Shown here piece after piece: positions 51,388 through 62,080 of a DNA stretch of 64,000 nt. The position numbers and the translations under genes were made by a program. Under the pieces are notes generated by a model. The model was given only the letters and a program-made list of their open reading frames with translations, made no database searches and was not told the DNA's origin. The first letter of the stretch is position 1; each line of letters starts with the position of its first letter. This stretch comes from an uncultured Clostridia bacterium (GTDB lineage: Bacteria; Bacillota; Clostridia; Oscillospirales; Acutalibacteraceae): positions 1 through 64,000 of the forward strand of contig CALWVE010000040.1 in assembly GCA_944384905.1 (NCBI GenBank), given 5' to 3'.

Positions 51388-52095
51388 ATGATTATCCGCT
51401 GTATTTGGGAACACAACGGAAACGACACCCTGCTTTATGCGGAAAGCCCTGCCGGTGCATTTACAAGGGGCGCTTCTCTTGAAGAAGCCATCGAAAAAAT
51501 GCCGCAGGAAATCCGTTCTTTTCTGGAATGCCAGGGCAAACCTGTTCCTGCAAACATCAAAATAGAAATTGCTCAGGAAAAAGCTTCCGATGTAGCTATC
51601 TGCGACGCAGACAGCGATGTACTGTTTGAAAGCGAAAAGCAGCCGCTGACATACCGCGAATACGAAGAACTGAAAAGGCTGGTTTTGCAATCGGCACAAG
51701 ATTTTGAAAAGCTTTATCAATCCATACCGGATCAAACGAAAAGCTGCCTGCCCTCCCGAAAAACATTTTACGGGCCTGTTCCGCGCACAGCGCAGGAAAT
51801 GTACATCCACACCAAAAACGTAACCGCCTACTATTTTGGCGAGATTGAAGTGGATGCCGATAACGGCGACAATATGCTGTCTGCACGGGAAGCTGCTTTC
51901 CGAAAGCTGGAACAGCAGCCGGATTACCTGCAAAACAAAATCTTCGCCGGAAGCTACGGAGAAGATTGGTCGCTTCGCAAAGTCCTTCGTCGCTTCCTGT
52001 GGCACGACCGCATCCACGCAAAAGCGCTGTATCGTATGGCCTGTAAAACATTTCCCAATGCCTCTATCCCCAATATTTTCTGTTTTCCTTTCTAA
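51388..52095 (+). CDS. HicB-like N-terminus fused to a DinB-like domain
   Basis: 235 aa. The N-terminal ~50 residues (LYAESPAGAFTRGASLEEAIEKMPQEIRSFL) follow the HicB-type pattern of a small beta-alpha domain. Residues ~100-235 look like a four-helix DinB/YfiT bundle, with His in IHTKNVTAYYF and in FLWHDRIHAKALYRMA as possible metal ligands. Both assignments are from pattern only. Ends before the rplQ terminator. Function unknown. Confidence 0.6.
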   Translation: MIIRCIWEHNGNDTLLYAESPAGAFTRGASLEEAIEKMPQEIRSFLECQGKPVPANIKIEIAQEKASDVAICDADSDVLFESEKQPLTYREYEELKRLVLQSAQDFEKLYQSIPDQTKSCLPSRKTFYGPVPRTAQEMYIHTKNVTAYYFGEIEVDADNGDNMLSAREAAFRKLEQQPDYLQNKIFAGSYGEDWSLRKVLRRFLWHDRIHAKALYRMACKTFPNASIPNIFCFPF

Positions 52096-52108
52096 AATTG
52101 GGCAACAA

Positions 52109-52140
52109 AAAATCCCACACTGAAACCAGTGTGGGATTTA
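52109..52140. terminator. Bidirectional terminator
   Basis: AAATCCCACACTG pairs with CAGTGTGGGATTT around AAAC. It ends both the ribosomal cluster and the rightward genes. Confidence 0.92.
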
Positions 52141-52155
52141 TCTTTATCATTCAGC

Positions 52156-52497
52156 TTACAGAAGCTCGATGATTGCCATTTCGGCAGCGTCGCCGCGACG
52201 GGGACCGATCTTGGTGATACGGGTGTAGCCGCCGTTGCGTTCTGCATATTTGGGGCCGAGTTCAGCAAACACTTTGTGAGAAACAGCTTCCTTCGTGATG
52301 AAAGCAGCCACAAGGCGCTGATTGGCAACGGTATTTTTCTTACCGATGGTAATCATTTTTTCGGCCAGGGCGGAAACTTCCTTGGCACGTGTTACTGTGG
52401 TCTCGATTTTACCGTTCTCAAGCAGAAAGGTAACCATGGCACGCAGCATTGCAGTTCTGTGAGCAGTGTCTCTTCCGAGCTTTCTTGTTCCGGGCAT
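52156..52497 (-). CDS. rplQ: 50S ribosomal protein L17
   Basis: 113 aa, bL17, an exit-tunnel protein of the large subunit. The start [21 protein letters not shown] is invariant in the family, and length is normal. Last gene of the ribosomal cluster, 33 bp after rpoA. Confidence 0.98.
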   Translation of the reverse strand: MPGTRKLGRDTAHRTAMLRAMVTFLLENGKIETTVTRAKEVSALAEKMITIGKKNTVANQRLVAAFITKEAVSHKVFAELGPKYAERNGGYTRITKIGPRRGDAAEMAIIELL

Positions 52498-52530
52498 CGA
52501 AATTTCACTCCTTACTATATCGTAATCGTA

Positions 52531-53484
52531 TTATTCGTCTTCCTTGCGAAGGCTGAAACCAAGAGATGCCAGCTTCCAGATCACTTCTTCAAGCGACTTG
52601 CGGCCAAGGTTACGGACCTTCATCATATCTTCTTCGGACTTGTTGATCAGATCTTCCACGGTGTTGATTCCCGCACGCTTGAGGCAGTTGAAGGAACGAA
52701 CAGAGAGATCCAGCTCTTCGATGGTCATCTCGAGCACTTTCTCCTTGCCCTTATCGTCCTTTTCAACCATAATCTCTGTGCTGCTGCCCTTATCAGACAG
52801 ATCAACAAAGAGATTCAGATGCTCAGTAAGCACCTTAGCGGCCAGGGAAACAGCTTCCTGTGCGCCGATCACGCCGTTGGTCCAAACCTCAAGCGTCAGT
52901 TTATCGAAATCGATGCTCTGACCTACACGGGTGTTGGCAACATTGAAGTTTACCTTCAGAACCGGCGTATAAATAGAATCGACCGGAAGTTCATCAATGG
53001 CAGCATTGGTCATGTTCAGCTTGTTGCGTTCGCCGGAAACATAACCGCGGCCCTTATCAAGCGTGATCTCCATGAAGAGCTTGGCGCCTTCACCGAGAGT
53101 AGCGATATGCAGATCGGGATTCAGGATCTCAACTTCGCTGTCGCATTTGATCGCATCGGCCGTTACAACGCACGGACCTTCCGCAGCGATTTCCACCGTT
53201 TTGGGGCCATCGCAATGCAGCTTAGCGGTCAAACCCTTGATGTTCAGGATAATCTCCGTTACATCTTCTTTCACGCCGGGGATCGTAGAAAACTCGTGAA
53301 GAACCCCTTCGATCTTGATCGATTTAACAGCAACGCCCGGAAGGCTGGAAAGCAGCACTCTGCGCAGGCTGTTGCCGAGGGTTGTGCCGAAGCCACGCTC
53401 CAGCGGTTCCACCACGAATCTGCCGTAGGTACCATCTGCGGATAACTCTGCGGTTTCAATTCTGGGCTTTTCAATCTCAATCAT
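52531..53484 (-). CDS. rpoA: RNA polymerase alpha subunit
   Basis: 317 aa. Residues 1-230 form the dimerisation domain ([19 protein letters not shown]) and the C-terminal domain (about 250-310) has the HhH-like [23 protein letters not shown], which binds UP elements and activators. The ATG at 53484 follows AAAGGAGG; the upstream ten codons are dropped. Confidence 0.98.
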   Translation of the reverse strand: MIEIEKPRIETAELSADGTYGRFVVEPLERGFGTTLGNSLRRVLLSSLPGVAVKSIKIEGVLHEFSTIPGVKEDVTEIILNIKGLTAKLHCDGPKTVEIAAEGPCVVTADAIKCDSEVEILNPDLHIATLGEGAKLFMEITLDKGRGYVSGERNKLNMTNAAIDELPVDSIYTPVLKVNFNVANTRVGQSIDFDKLTLEVWTNGVIGAQEAVSLAAKVLTEHLNLFVDLSDKGSSTEIMVEKDDKGKEKVLEMTIEELDLSVRSFNCLKRAGINTVEDLINKSEEDMMKVRNLGRKSLEEVIWKLASLGFSLRKEDE

Positions 53485-53554
53485 GAGCGATCCTCCTTTA
53501 TCACATATGAGCAAATATGACTTGCTTAAATGTATTTATGCCGCCGAAAGGGCA

Positions 53555-54181
53555 TTATTTGGAGTACAACTCAACGATGAGAGTTTCGTCAACTTCCAGA
53601 TCAACATCTTCACGGGCCGGCAGAGCAATAACCTTACCGTTGTTGCCTTCGGCATCTTTTTCCAGCCATTTCGGCATCGGACGGGAAGCGTTGGTCTCGC
53701 TGATCGCGGCAAACTTGGCGCTGCTCTTGCTGCCTTCTTTGATGGCAACAACATCGCCAACCTTAACCAGGAAGGAAGGAATGTCTACGCGCTTGCCGTT
53801 TACGGTGAAATGACCGTGAACAACGAGCTGACGGGCTTCGGCACGGGAGCTGGCCCAGCCCAAACGATAAACAACGTTATCAAGACGGCTTTCCAGAATG
53901 GAGAGCAGCTGTTCACCAGTTTTGCCCTCACGCTTGGTAGCCATTTCATAATAATCACGGAACTGGCTTTCGAGCACACCGTAGTAACGACGGGTGAGCT
54001 GCTTAGCACGCAGCTGCATGCCGTACTCGGAAGTCTTCTTGCGGCCCTGACCGTGCTGGCCAGGCGCATAGGCTCTGCGAGCAAGAGCGCACTTATCAGT
54101 GTAGCATCTTGCGCCCTTCAGGAAAAGCTTCTGGCCTTCGCGGCGGCAGAGTTTGCACACAGCCTCTGTATATCTTGCCAT
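53555..54181 (-). CDS. rpsD: 30S ribosomal protein S4
   Basis: 208 aa, uS4, a primary 16S rRNA binder. The N-terminus has Cys9, Cys12, Cys26 and Cys31 (CKLCR...RCYTDKC), the zinc-bearing form. The S4 RNA-binding domain follows ([21 protein letters not shown]). Its place between rpsK and rpoA is the usual clostridial one. Confidence 0.98.
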   Translation of the reverse strand: MARYTEAVCKLCRREGQKLFLKGARCYTDKCALARRAYAPGQHGQGRKKTSEYGMQLRAKQLTRRYYGVLESQFRDYYEMATKREGKTGEQLLSILESRLDNVVYRLGWASSRAEARQLVVHGHFTVNGKRVDIPSFLVKVGDVVAIKEGSKSSAKFAAISETNASRPMPKWLEKDAEGNNGKVIALPAREDVDLEVDETLIVELYSK

Positions 54182-54213
54182 GTTATGGCACCTCCTAAAT
54201 ATTCAAGTTGAAC

Positions 54214-54624
54214 TCAGACGCGTCTTCTCTTGGGCGGGCGGCAGCCGTTGTGCGGGATCGGAGTCACATCTTTGATCATGCTGACTTCGAGACCAGCGGC
54301 CTGCAGTGCACGGATTGCAGCTTCACGGCCTGCGCCGGGGCCTTTCACGTACACTTCCACCGACTTCATGCCATGTTCCATGGCGCCCTTGGCGGCCGTT
54401 TCAGCTGCCGTCTGCGCGGCGAAGGGAGTGGATTTTCTGGAACCACGGAAGCCGAGTTCACCGGCGCTGGCCCAGGAAACCGCATTGCCCTGCATATCGG
54501 TGATCGTTACGATCGTATTGTTGAACGTGGACTGAATGTGCGCAGCGCCACGATCGATGTTTTTCCGTTCACGGCGCTTACGAACTGCGGTAACTTTTTT
54601 ACCGGCTGCTTTCATTGCTGCCAT
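54214..54624 (-). CDS. rpsK: 30S ribosomal protein S11
   Basis: 136 aa, uS11, platform of the small subunit. The core [21 protein letters not shown] and C-terminal [18 protein letters not shown] are diagnostic. Ribosome site AGGAGGT precedes the ATG. Confidence 0.98.
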   Translation of the reverse strand: MAAMKAAGKKVTAVRKRRERKNIDRGAAHIQSTFNNTIVTITDMQGNAVSWASAGELGFRGSRKSTPFAAQTAAETAAKGAMEHGMKSVEVYVKGPGAGREAAIRALQAAGLEVSMIKDVTPIPHNGCRPPKRRRV

Positions 54625-54641
54625 CAGTATTTACCTCCTGA

Positions 54642-55010
54642 TTACTTCTTCTTGTTGGCCATCGTTTTTCTGGGGCCTTTGCGGGTACGGGCGTTCGTCT
54701 TGGAACGCTGACCACGAACAGGAAGTCCCTTGCGGTGACGGATACCACGATAACAGCCGATTTCGATCAGTCTCTTGATATCGAAAGCGATGTCACGACG
54801 AAGGTCACCTTCAACGTTGCAGTTTTTATCAATATAATCTCTCAGTTTGCTTGCATCTTCTTCAGAAAGATCACGGACACGGATGTCGGGGTTGACGCCG
54901 GTCTCCTTGCAGATCTTGGTTGCTGTTGTGCGCCCGATACCGAAAATATAGGTAAGAGCAATTTCGATGCGTTTATCTCTCGGCAGGTCGATACCTGAAA
55001 TACGCGGCAT
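54642..55010 (-). CDS. rpsM: 30S ribosomal protein S13
   Basis: 122 aa, uS13. [21 protein letters not shown] at the start and [22 protein letters not shown] near the end are the family marks. It lies 33 bp after rpmJ. Confidence 0.98.
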   Translation of the reverse strand: MPRISGIDLPRDKRIEIALTYIFGIGRTTATKICKETGVNPDIRVRDLSEEDASKLRDYIDKNCNVEGDLRRDIAFDIKRLIEIGCYRGIRHRKGLPVRGQRSKTNARTRKGPRKTMANKKK

Positions 55011-55043
55011 TCTGCTGCACCTCCAAAAATTTATGGGGCTATC

Positions 55044-55157
55044 TTAGCCCTGACGCTGTTTGTGCTTCGGGTTCTCGCAGATGACGAGGATCTTACCCTT
55101 ACGCTTAATGATCTTGCACTTTTCACACATTTTTTTGACAGAAGGTCTGACTTTCAT
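55044..55157 (-). CDS. rpmJ: 50S ribosomal protein L36
   Basis: 37 aa, bL36, too short for common gene finders. Starts [19 protein letters not shown] and ends HKQRQG, with Cys/His residues for zinc (CEKC, C, H). It sits between infA and rpsM as in other Firmicutes. Confidence 0.97.
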   Translation of the reverse strand: MKVRPSVKKMCEKCKIIKRKGKILVICENPKHKQRQG

Positions 55158-55231
55158 TTGTGTGCCCTCCTTTACATCAGTGGGTTATTTCTATAAAGGT
55201 ACAATCGTTTGTACACGGCCTTTCGACGTTC

Positions 55232-55450
55232 TTATTTGGAACGCCAGGTGATGCGGCCTTTGGTGAGATCATAGGGGGACATCTCAACCGTCACCTTGTC
55301 TCCCGGCAGAATGCGGATGAAGTTCATCCGGAGTTTGCCGGAAATGTGAGCCAGAATCGTATGGCCATTGGGAAGTTCAACCTGGAACGTTGCGTTCGGC
55401 AGGGCTTCCTTCACAACCCCTTCGATCTCGATCACGTCCTGCTTCGACAT
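55232..55450 (-). CDS. infA: Translation initiation factor IF-1
   Basis: 72 aa, OB-fold factor. [20 protein letters not shown] and GRITWRSK at the end are characteristic, and the length is standard. Confidence 0.98.
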   Translation of the reverse strand: MSKQDVIEIEGVVKEALPNATFQVELPNGHTILAHISGKLRMNFIRILPGDKVTVEMSPYDLTKGRITWRSK

Positions 55451-55465
55451 AAAAAGCCTCCTTGC

Positions 55466-55714
55466 TCATGCGCTCGGCTGCCCAAACGGGCGAAGCGCCG
55501 CGCGTACTTGTTTGTTTGTCTTTAAATCGTCTTCTGATAACACGGTCTGAGTGGAGCATAAATGCTTCAGGCTCTTTTTCTTCGGCCGATCCAGCGGACG
55601 TTCCTTGCCATCACAAATCATGGCAAATCGTCCGGCAACGGAAAGCACCGCAAAGAAAGTGCCGCAATCATGCCCTGCGCGGGAGCGCACCACCTGTCCT
55701 CTACAAATTTCCAA
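55466..55714 (-). CDS. KOW-domain RNA-binding protein (L14E/L6E-like)
   Basis: 82 aa from a TTG, 7 nt after GAGGTGA and just after the map stop. The N-terminal KOW-like beta segment is CRGQVVRSRAGHDCGTFFAVLSV. In Clostridia a small KOW protein stands between map and infA, as here. It probably binds the ribosome; role unknown. Confidence 0.75.
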   Translation of the reverse strand: MEICRGQVVRSRAGHDCGTFFAVLSVAGRFAMICDGKERPLDRPKKKSLKHLCSTQTVLSEDDLKTNKQVRAALRPFGQPSA

Positions 55715-55726
55715 GCAGGGGTCACC

Positions 55727-56479
55727 TCAATCCGGCAAAGTCAGAATGACCGGACCATCCGGGGTGATGGCAATCGTATGCTCAAAATGAGCCGAAAGCC
55801 GGCCGTCGACGGTAACCGTCGTCCAGCCGTCATCCAGGACTTTCACCTGGTATGCACCCTGGTTAACCATTGGCTCAATCGCAATGGTCATGCCCGGCAA
55901 CAGGCGCACACCGCGGCCCGGTGTGCCGTAATTGGGAACGCTGGGGTCTTCATGCAGCTTCGCACCTACGCCGTGGCCGACAAAATCGCGTACCACCGAG
56001 TAACTGCGAGCTTCGACATACTCCTGCACCGCGTGTCCGATATCGCCCAGTCTTGCGCCCTTTAGAGCGGCCGCAATTCCGGCAAACAGACTTTCACGCG
56101 TTGCATCCATCAGGTCCTGCGCTTCTTTGGAAACATCCCCACAGGGGAATGTCCAGGCGTTGTCGCCGTGGAATCCATTGAGACAGGCGCCGACATCGAT
56201 GCTGACAATGTCGCCTTCCTTCAGGATTTGTTTTTTGCTGGGTATGCCATGGATAACAACGTGATTCACCGAAATACACGCACTGGCAGGGAAACCGCCA
56301 TAACCGAGAAAGCTGGGTTTAGCCCCGGCTTTCTCGATATAGTTCTTGACGATTTTGTCGAGTTCCCAGGTGGAAACACCCGGCTCAACTGCTTTCCCCG
56401 CTTCGCGGAGTGCGCGCTGAGAAATTCGCCCGGCCTCCCGCATCAAAGCGAGTTCCCGGCTCGTCTTGAGAACGATCAT
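55727..56479 (-). CDS. map: Type I methionine aminopeptidase
   Basis: 250 aa; removes the initiator Met from new proteins. Metal-site segments: VSIDVGACLNGFHGDNAWTF gives the two Asp ligands, GHGVGAKLHEDP gives His, and AIEPMVNQG gives Glu, with a final Glu near FEHTIAI. It lies 3 bp after adk. Confidence 0.96.
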   Translation of the reverse strand: MIVLKTSRELALMREAGRISQRALREAGKAVEPGVSTWELDKIVKNYIEKAGAKPSFLGYGGFPASACISVNHVVIHGIPSKKQILKEGDIVSIDVGACLNGFHGDNAWTFPCGDVSKEAQDLMDATRESLFAGIAAALKGARLGDIGHAVQEYVEARSYSVVRDFVGHGVGAKLHEDPSVPNYGTPGRGVRLLPGMTIAIEPMVNQGAYQVKVLDDGWTTVTVDGRLSAHFEHTIAITPDGPVILTLPD

Positions 56480-56482
56480 TTC

Positions 56483-57115
56483 TCAGCCCTCAAGTTCTTT
56501 AAGGATGTCGGCGGAAATAACCTCAACATCCCGATCGCCGTTTACTTCAAACAGCTTGCCCTGAGCGGCATAGTAGCTCTTCAGAGGCTCGGTCTGGTTG
56601 TGGTATACCGTCAGACGATCCCGAACGGTTTCGGCATTGTCATCCTTACGCTGAACAAGGGCGCCCGCGCATTTATCGCAAACACCTTCTACCTTCGGCG
56701 GATTATACACCAAGTGATAGGAGGCGCCGCACTTTTCGCAGACGCGGCGGCCAGACATCCGGGTGACGATTTTTTCGTCCGGGACTTCGATATCGATGAC
56801 CCGATCGATCACAACACCCATGGCGTCCAGCGCCTCGGCCTGAGGAATGGTCCGCGGAAAGCCATCCAGAATGAAACCGTCTTTGCAGTCCGGCTGAGCA
56901 ATGCGTTCTTTCAGCATGTCGATTACGACATCATCCGGAACCAGATTGCCGGCATCCATGAACGTCTTAGCCTTTTGGCCCAACTCCGTGCCGCTCTTCA
57001 GCGCTTCGCGAAGAATATTGCCCGTGGAAATGGCGGGTATATGCAGACGCTGGCAGATCAGCTCTGCCTGAGTCCCTTTTCCGGCGCCAGGAGCGCCGAG
57101 TAGAATCAGCATCAT
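56483..57115 (-). CDS. adk: Adenylate kinase
   Basis: 210 aa; converts ATP and AMP to two ADP. P-loop GAPGAGKGT at residues 7-15. The LID carries four Cys in CEKCGASYHL and CDKCAG, the zinc form of Gram-positive bacteria. FPRTIPQAEAL is the AMP-binding strand. Confidence 0.97.
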   Translation of the reverse strand: MMLILLGAPGAGKGTQAELICQRLHIPAISTGNILREALKSGTELGQKAKTFMDAGNLVPDDVVIDMLKERIAQPDCKDGFILDGFPRTIPQAEALDAMGVVIDRVIDIEVPDEKIVTRMSGRRVCEKCGASYHLVYNPPKVEGVCDKCAGALVQRKDDNAETVRDRLTVYHNQTEPLKSYYAAQGKLFEVNGDRDVEVISADILKELEG

Positions 57116-57149
57116 GTAATTATACCTCTTTTTAGCGAATTAGTCAAGA

Positions 57150-58469
57150 TTAGTCCAGAAAACCTTTATAATGACGCATCAGCATCTGATTCTCCAGCTG
57201 CTTAACCGTTTCAAGCGCTACACCAACCATAATGATGATCGAAGTACCGCCCATCGACATGGACGCCATACCGGCTACGTTTCCGTAGATAATCGGCACA
57301 ATGGCGATCACAGCCAGGAACAGAGCGCCAATCAACGTGATCCGATACAGGATCTTGTTGATGAAATCTTCCGTGGGCTTACCCGGACGAATGCCGGGAA
57401 TTGCGCCGTTATTGTCACGGAGATTGTTGGCCATTTCGCGGGGATTATACTGAATCGCCATATAGAAATAAGCGAACAGTACGATCAGAATGAAATAAAG
57501 AATACTGTACAGCCAGCCCGTGGAAGAGAAGGCATTGAAGAATCCGGCCCAGAATCCAGACTGCACGGAAGAACCCAGGAAGAACTGGATCGTGCTCGGA
57601 ATCGAAAGGATAGAGCTGGCAAAGATGATCGGCATAACGCCGCTCATCGCAACTTTAATACCCAGGTTTGTGCTCTGACCACCATACATTCTGCGGCCCA
57701 CCACGCGCTTGGCGTACTGGATCGGAATGCGGCGTTCCGCATCGTTCATGAAGATGATCACCCAGATCACCGCCAGGAACAGCACCACAAACAGCGGTAC
57801 AAAGGCAAAATACTTACCGGCAGCAGACGGATCGTCTACAGCCATCTTGAAGTAAGCCCAAAGCTGATACAGCATGCTGGGCATACGGGCTACGATGCCG
57901 GCAAACAGCAGTACGCTGATACCGTTACCCAAGCCCTTCTGGTTAATCATTTCGCCCAGCCACATCATCAAAGCAGTACCGGCCGTAAAGGCAAGCACAA
58001 TGATGATCGCGCTGAAGACGAGCGAGAAACCATCGTTGTACAGAGTGATAGAGTTGTTGTAGAGATACAAATAATAGAATGTACCCTGCAACAAGCCAAG
58101 ACCTACTGTAACATAACGGGTGATGGTGGCCATCTTCTTGCGGCCCTCTTCCCCGTTTTTAGCCATCTGCTCCAGCGCCGGAATAGCAACTGTAAGCAGC
58201 TGGATAATAATCGAAGCATTGATGTACGGTGTAACACCCATGGCAAAGAGCGTTGCATTACCAAAAGCGCCGCCGGTCAACATATTCAGATAACCCAGGA
58301 AGCTGCCGCTGGAATTAACCGTTTCCATCAGCGAGCGCAGCGCTTCCGCGTCCAAAAACGGAACGGGAAGCACCGAGCCAAACCGATAAACTACGATTAC
58401 CAACAGCGTAAACAGGATTTTAGATCTGATTTCGGGCAATGCCCAGGCGTTCTTAATTGTTTTGAACAA
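57150..58469 (-). CDS. secY: Preprotein translocase subunit SecY
   Basis: 439 aa, ten predicted membrane helices forming the Sec pore. Typical pieces are the plug-region start (FGSVLPVPFLD), the QLLTVAIPALEQM helix and the MGGTSIIIMVGVALETVKQLE C-terminal helix. Follows rplO by 1 bp. Confidence 0.98.
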   Translation of the reverse strand: MFKTIKNAWALPEIRSKILFTLLVIVVYRFGSVLPVPFLDAEALRSLMETVNSSGSFLGYLNMLTGGAFGNATLFAMGVTPYINASIIIQLLTVAIPALEQMAKNGEEGRKKMATITRYVTVGLGLLQGTFYYLYLYNNSITLYNDGFSLVFSAIIIVLAFTAGTALMMWLGEMINQKGLGNGISVLLFAGIVARMPSMLYQLWAYFKMAVDDPSAAGKYFAFVPLFVVLFLAVIWVIIFMNDAERRIPIQYAKRVVGRRMYGGQSTNLGIKVAMSGVMPIIFASSILSIPSTIQFFLGSSVQSGFWAGFFNAFSSTGWLYSILYFILIVLFAYFYMAIQYNPREMANNLRDNNGAIPGIRPGKPTEDFINKILYRITLIGALFLAVIAIVPIIYGNVAGMASMSMGGTSIIIMVGVALETVKQLENQMLMRHYKGFLD

Positions 58470-58470
58470 T

Positions 58471-58911
58471 TCAGATCACCTCGGCCTTCCCACCTGCTGC
58501 TTCAATCTTTTCCTTAGCGGAAGCAGAGAATGCATCTGCTTTCACCGTGAGTTTTTTCGTCAGGTTGCCGTTGGCGAGGATCTTCACCCCGTCACAAGCC
58601 TTGCTGATCACACGAGCATCCAGAAGAGCCTGCAGATCTACCACAGCGCCGTCTTCAAAGACATTCAGAGAGCCTACATTAACTGTAACATACTCTGTTC
58701 TGAAAATGTTGTTGAAACCACGCTTGGGCAGACGTCTCTGCAGCGGCATCTGGCCGCCTTCAAAACCGGGCTTGGAGCTGTAACCAGCTCTGGCCTTCTG
58801 ACCCTTGTGACCTTTACCGGCGGTTTTGCCCTGACCGGAAGCCGGACCACGACCCAGGATCTTGCGGGCACGGGTTGCACCGGGAGTTGCTTTCAAATCA
58901 TGCAGTTTCAT
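58471..58911 (-). CDS. rplO: 50S ribosomal protein L15
   Basis: 146 aa, uL15. [22 protein letters not shown] and [14 protein letters not shown] are diagnostic. The frame stops 1 bp before secY. Confidence 0.98.
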   Translation of the reverse strand: MKLHDLKATPGATRARKILGRGPASGQGKTAGKGHKGQKARAGYSSKPGFEGGQMPLQRRLPKRGFNNIFRTEYVTVNVGSLNVFEDGAVVDLQALLDARVISKACDGVKILANGNLTKKLTVKADAFSASAKEKIEAAGGKAEVI

Positions 58912-58925
58912 GTGTGTGCACCTCC

Positions 58926-59102
58926 TTATTTGCTGACCGTGACAAGGTGAACAATCTTCTTCACCTTGCCCTGGGTCTGGGCATTATCAGGCTGCATTCT
59001 GCTGTCGCCGGGCTTGTAAAGACCCAGAGAATGGGCGGTTGCAATCTGATCCTTCTTGCTGCCGATCAGGCTCTTGACCAGCGTCACTTTGATCTGTTCC
59101 AT
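58926..59102 (-). CDS. rpmD: 50S ribosomal protein L30
   Basis: 58 aa, uL30. Start at ATG 59102 ([19 protein letters not shown]). A longer upstream extension exists but lies inside rpsE. Ends HLVTVSK, a normal terminus. Confidence 0.96.
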   Translation of the reverse strand: MEQIKVTLVKSLIGSKKDQIATAHSLGLYKPGDSRMQPDNAQTQGKVKKIVHLVTVSK

Positions 59103-59116
59103 ATTGCGAACCTCCC

Positions 59117-59617
59117 TTACAGAATCTCGCTGACCGACTTGCCGCGGACAGCCGCGACTTCCTCGGCAGTGCGCAGCTGGGTGAGACCAGCCAGCGTGGC
59201 GCGTACCACGTTGCACGGATTATTGGAGCGCAGGGACTTGGTACGGATATCCGAAATACCTACGCATTCTACAATCGCACGCACCGGGCCGCCGGCGATA
59301 ACACCGGTACCGGGAGCGGCGGGCTTCATCAGAACCTTACCGGCGCCGAATTCACCAATGATTTCGTGAGGAATCGTAGCCCCACGCAGAGAAATTTTCG
59401 TCATGTGTTTCTTGGCATCTTCAATACCCTTGCGGATAGCGTCCGGAACTTCGCCGGCCTTGCCGATACCGAAACCGACTGTACCCTTGCCGTCGCCAAC
59501 AACAACCAGGGCAGAGAACTTCATTACGCGGCCGCCCTTAACGGTTTTGGATACACGGTTAATGGCAACTACGCGCTCTTTCATATCGAGGGTGGATGCG
59601 TCAATTCTACTAGCCAA
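59117..59617 (-). CDS. rpsE: 30S ribosomal protein S5
   Basis: 166 aa, uS5. [20 protein letters not shown] and [17 protein letters not shown] mark the double-stranded RNA-binding domain. Mutations here affect spectinomycin sensitivity in related bacteria. Confidence 0.98.
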   Translation of the reverse strand: MASRIDASTLDMKERVVAINRVSKTVKGGRVMKFSALVVVGDGKGTVGFGIGKAGEVPDAIRKGIEDAKKHMTKISLRGATIPHEIIGEFGAGKVLMKPAAPGTGVIAGGPVRAIVECVGISDIRTKSLRSNNPCNVVRATLAGLTQLRTAEEVAAVRGKSVSEIL

Positions 59618-59634
59618 AACTGTATTCCTCCTTA

Positions 59635-59994
59635 TTAGAAGTTCAGGCCGCCCTCACGGGCGCCGTCGGCCAGCTCTTTGACACGGCCGTGGAAAATATA
59701 ACCGCCGCGGTCGAACACAACCTCGGTGATGCCCTTTTCAGCGGCACGCTTGGCAATCATCTTGCCAACTTCGCGTGCGGCTTCCTTGTTGCTGCCTTTG
59801 CCATTGAATTCCTTGTCCAGGGTGGAAGCTGCGCACAGCGTTACACCTTTGACATCGTCGATGATCTGGGCATAGATATTGGCATTGGAGCGGAAAACAT
59901 TCAGGCGCGGGCAAGCTGCCGTGCCGGAGATCTTGCCGCGAACGCGCTTATGGCGGCGAAGTCTCGCTTTGTTGGTGTCTACCTTTTTCACCAT
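59635..59994 (-). CDS. rplR: 50S ribosomal protein L18
   Basis: 119 aa, uL18, 5S rRNA binder. [21 protein letters not shown] at the start and [24 protein letters not shown] at the end are typical. Confidence 0.98.
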   Translation of the reverse strand: MVKKVDTNKARLRRHKRVRGKISGTAACPRLNVFRSNANIYAQIIDDVKGVTLCAASTLDKEFNGKGSNKEAAREVGKMIAKRAAEKGITEVVFDRGGYIFHGRVKELADGAREGGLNF

Positions 59995-60007
59995 TTTATA
60001 TCACTCC

Positions 60008-60553
60008 TTACTTCTTACCCTTACCGGCCTTGCCTTCCTTGCGGCGGATCACTTCGTCAACGTACTTAATGCCCTTGCCCTTATAGGGTTCCGGCGGACG
60101 CTTCTCGCGGACTTCCGCTGCAAACTGGCCGACCTTCTGCTTGTCGGTGCCGAGGATGATGATGGAGTTCGGGTTCGGAACTTCAACTTTCACATCGGCA
60201 GTTTCGGGAACGATGACCTGGTGGGAATAGCCAAGGTTCATAACAAGGTTGGTACCCTGCTTCTGAACACGATAGCCGACACCGTTTACTTCCAGTTCCT
60301 TCTTGAAGCCTTCCGTTACGCCCACGATCATGTTGTTGATCAGGGTACGGGTCAGGCCGTGCAGGGAACGGTTGGTCTTGTCGTCATCAGGACGGGTTAC
60401 GGTCACGGTGGAACCTTCCACAGTGATGTTCATGCTCGGCTTAAATGTCTGGGTGAGAGTTCCCTTGGGACCTTTCACAGTAACTTCGCTGCCGTTGACG
60501 AGCACTTCAACGCCGGCGGGAATATTTATGGGTTTTCTTCCAATTCGAGACAT
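60008..60553 (-). CDS. rplF: 50S ribosomal protein L6
   Basis: 181 aa, uL6. [15 protein letters not shown] at the start and [21 protein letters not shown] at the end are conserved. Confidence 0.98.
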   Translation of the reverse strand: MSRIGRKPINIPAGVEVLVNGSEVTVKGPKGTLTQTFKPSMNITVEGSTVTVTRPDDDKTNRSLHGLTRTLINNMIVGVTEGFKKELEVNGVGYRVQKQGTNLVMNLGYSHQVIVPETADVKVEVPNPNSIIILGTDKQKVGQFAAEVREKRPPEPYKGKGIKYVDEVIRRKEGKAGKGKK

Positions 60554-60570
60554 AACTGCACCCCCTTGAA

Positions 60571-60969
60571 TTACCAGATAAAGGCCAGCACTTCGCCGCC
60601 AATGTTTTCTTTGCGGGCTTCGCGATCCGTCATCAGACCCTTAGAGGTGGAGATGATCGCAATACCCAGGCCCTTCATAACACGGGGAAGCTCTTCTGCC
60701 TTGGAATAGATGCGCAGGCCGGGTTTGGAAACGCGGCGCAGACCCTTGATGGCCGGCATCTTGTTTTCGGTGTACTTCAGGACAATTTTGATCATGCCCT
60801 GTTTGCCGTCTTCGCTTACCGTGAAGCTCTTGATATAGCCTTCGTCTACCAGGATCTGGCAGATAGCCTTCTTCATGTTAGAAGCAGGAACATCAACGGT
60901 TTCATGCTTTGCAGAGCTCGCATTGCGGATGCGGGTAAGCAGATCGGCGATGGTATCTGTAATCTGCAT
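60571..60969 (-). CDS. rpsH: 30S ribosomal protein S8
   Basis: 132 aa, uS8. [13 protein letters not shown] at the start and [31 protein letters not shown] at the end region are diagnostic. Confidence 0.98.
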   Translation of the reverse strand: MQITDTIADLLTRIRNASSAKHETVDVPASNMKKAICQILVDEGYIKSFTVSEDGKQGMIKIVLKYTENKMPAIKGLRRVSKPGLRIYSKAEELPRVMKGLGIAIISTSKGLMTDREARKENIGGEVLAFIW

Positions 60970-60990
60970 GTGTCTTTTTCCTCCTTGCTA

Positions 60991-61176
60991 TTACCAGCTG
61001 GCTTTCTTTACGCCCGGGATTTCGCCCTTGTAGGCGAGTTCACGGAAGCAAATACGGCAGATTCCGAACTTACGGAGGTAGGCATGCGGTCTACCGCAGA
61101 TTTTGCATCTGTTGTAGGCACGGGTGGAATACTTAGCCTCGCGCTGCTGCTTGAGTTTCATAGATGTTTTAGCCAC
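60991..61176 (-). CDS. rpsN: 30S ribosomal protein S14, zinc type
   Basis: 61 aa, uS14 type Z. The CKICGRPH...CRICF pattern binds zinc; the short C-terminal form ends KKASW. Confidence 0.97.
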   Translation of the reverse strand: MAKTSMKLKQQREAKYSTRAYNRCKICGRPHAYLRKFGICRICFRELAYKGEIPGVKKASW

Positions 61177-61188
61177 AGATACCCCTCC

Positions 61189-61728
61189 TTACTTCGCAAA
61201 CGGAGCGCCCATCAGGCTGAGCAGCTCGCGGGATTCTTCATCGGTAGCGGCGGTGGTAACAAAGCAGATATCCATACCGCGAACCTTATCGATCTTGTCG
61301 TATTCGATTTCCGGGAAGATCAGCTGCTCGCGGATACCCATGTTGTAGTTGCCGCGGCCGTCGAAGGAGTTGGCGGAAATGCCGCGGAAGTCACGTACAC
61401 GGGGCAGAGCCACGTTGAACAGACGGTCCACGAATTCATACATACGGTCGCCGCGCAGGGTAACCTTTACGCCGATGTTCATGCCTTCACGGATCTTGAA
61501 GTTTGCCACGGATTTCTTCGCTTTGCACACCACGGGCTTCTGGCCGGTGATGGCAGCGAGATCGGTGGAAATGGAATCGATGACCTTGGCGTTGTCTTTA
61601 GCTTCGCCGGCGCCTACGTTGATCACGACTTTTTCAAGTTTCGGGATCTGCATAACGCTCTTGTAGCCGAATTTCTTCATAAGGGCAGGCGCAACGTCTG
61701 CCTTGTAAAAATCTTTCAGTCTTGCCAT
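61189..61728 (-). CDS. rplE: 50S ribosomal protein L5
   Basis: 179 aa, uL5, binds 5S r[22 protein letters not shown] and [15 protein letters not shown] are family marks. Confidence 0.98.
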   Translation of the reverse strand: MARLKDFYKADVAPALMKKFGYKSVMQIPKLEKVVINVGAGEAKDNAKVIDSISTDLAAITGQKPVVCKAKKSVANFKIREGMNIGVKVTLRGDRMYEFVDRLFNVALPRVRDFRGISANSFDGRGNYNMGIREQLIFPEIEYDKIDKVRGMDICFVTTAATDEESRELLSLMGAPFAK

Positions 61729-61744
61729 TCTCGTCTATCCTCCA

Positions 61745-62065
61745 TTACAGCGCTTCGCCGCATTTTTTGCACACGCGTTCCTTGGAGCCATCCTCCAGAA
61801 CCTTGTGGCCAACGCGGGTGGGCTTGCCGCAGTGCGGGCAGACAACCTGCACTTTGCAGGCATACAGAGCGCCTTCTGCCTGCACAATGCCGCCAGCTTC
61901 GCCCATTCTGCGGGGCTTGACGTGCTTCGTGACCATGTTCTGGCCTTCGACAATCACTTTGCCCTCTTTGGGAGAAACCGCCAGAACCTTGCCCTTCCCG
62001 CCGCGGCTCTTGCCGCTCAGGATGACAACGGTGTCACCGGTTTTTACATGCACTTTGTTTGCCAT
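61745..62065 (-). CDS. rplX: 50S ribosomal protein L24
   Basis: 106 aa, uL24, with the N-terminal KOW motif (TGDTVVILSGKSRGGKGKV). The C-terminus holds Cys-x2-Cys pairs CPHCGKPTR and CKKCGEAL, a zinc form. ATG 62065 follows GGGAGGTG; three extra upstream codons are dropped. Confidence 0.96.
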   Translation of the reverse strand: MANKVHVKTGDTVVILSGKSRGGKGKVLAVSPKEGKVIVEGQNMVTKHVKPRRMGEAGGIVQAEGALYACKVQVVCPHCGKPTRVGHKVLEDGSKERVCKKCGEAL

Positions 62066-62080
62066 AGTGAGCACCTCCCA

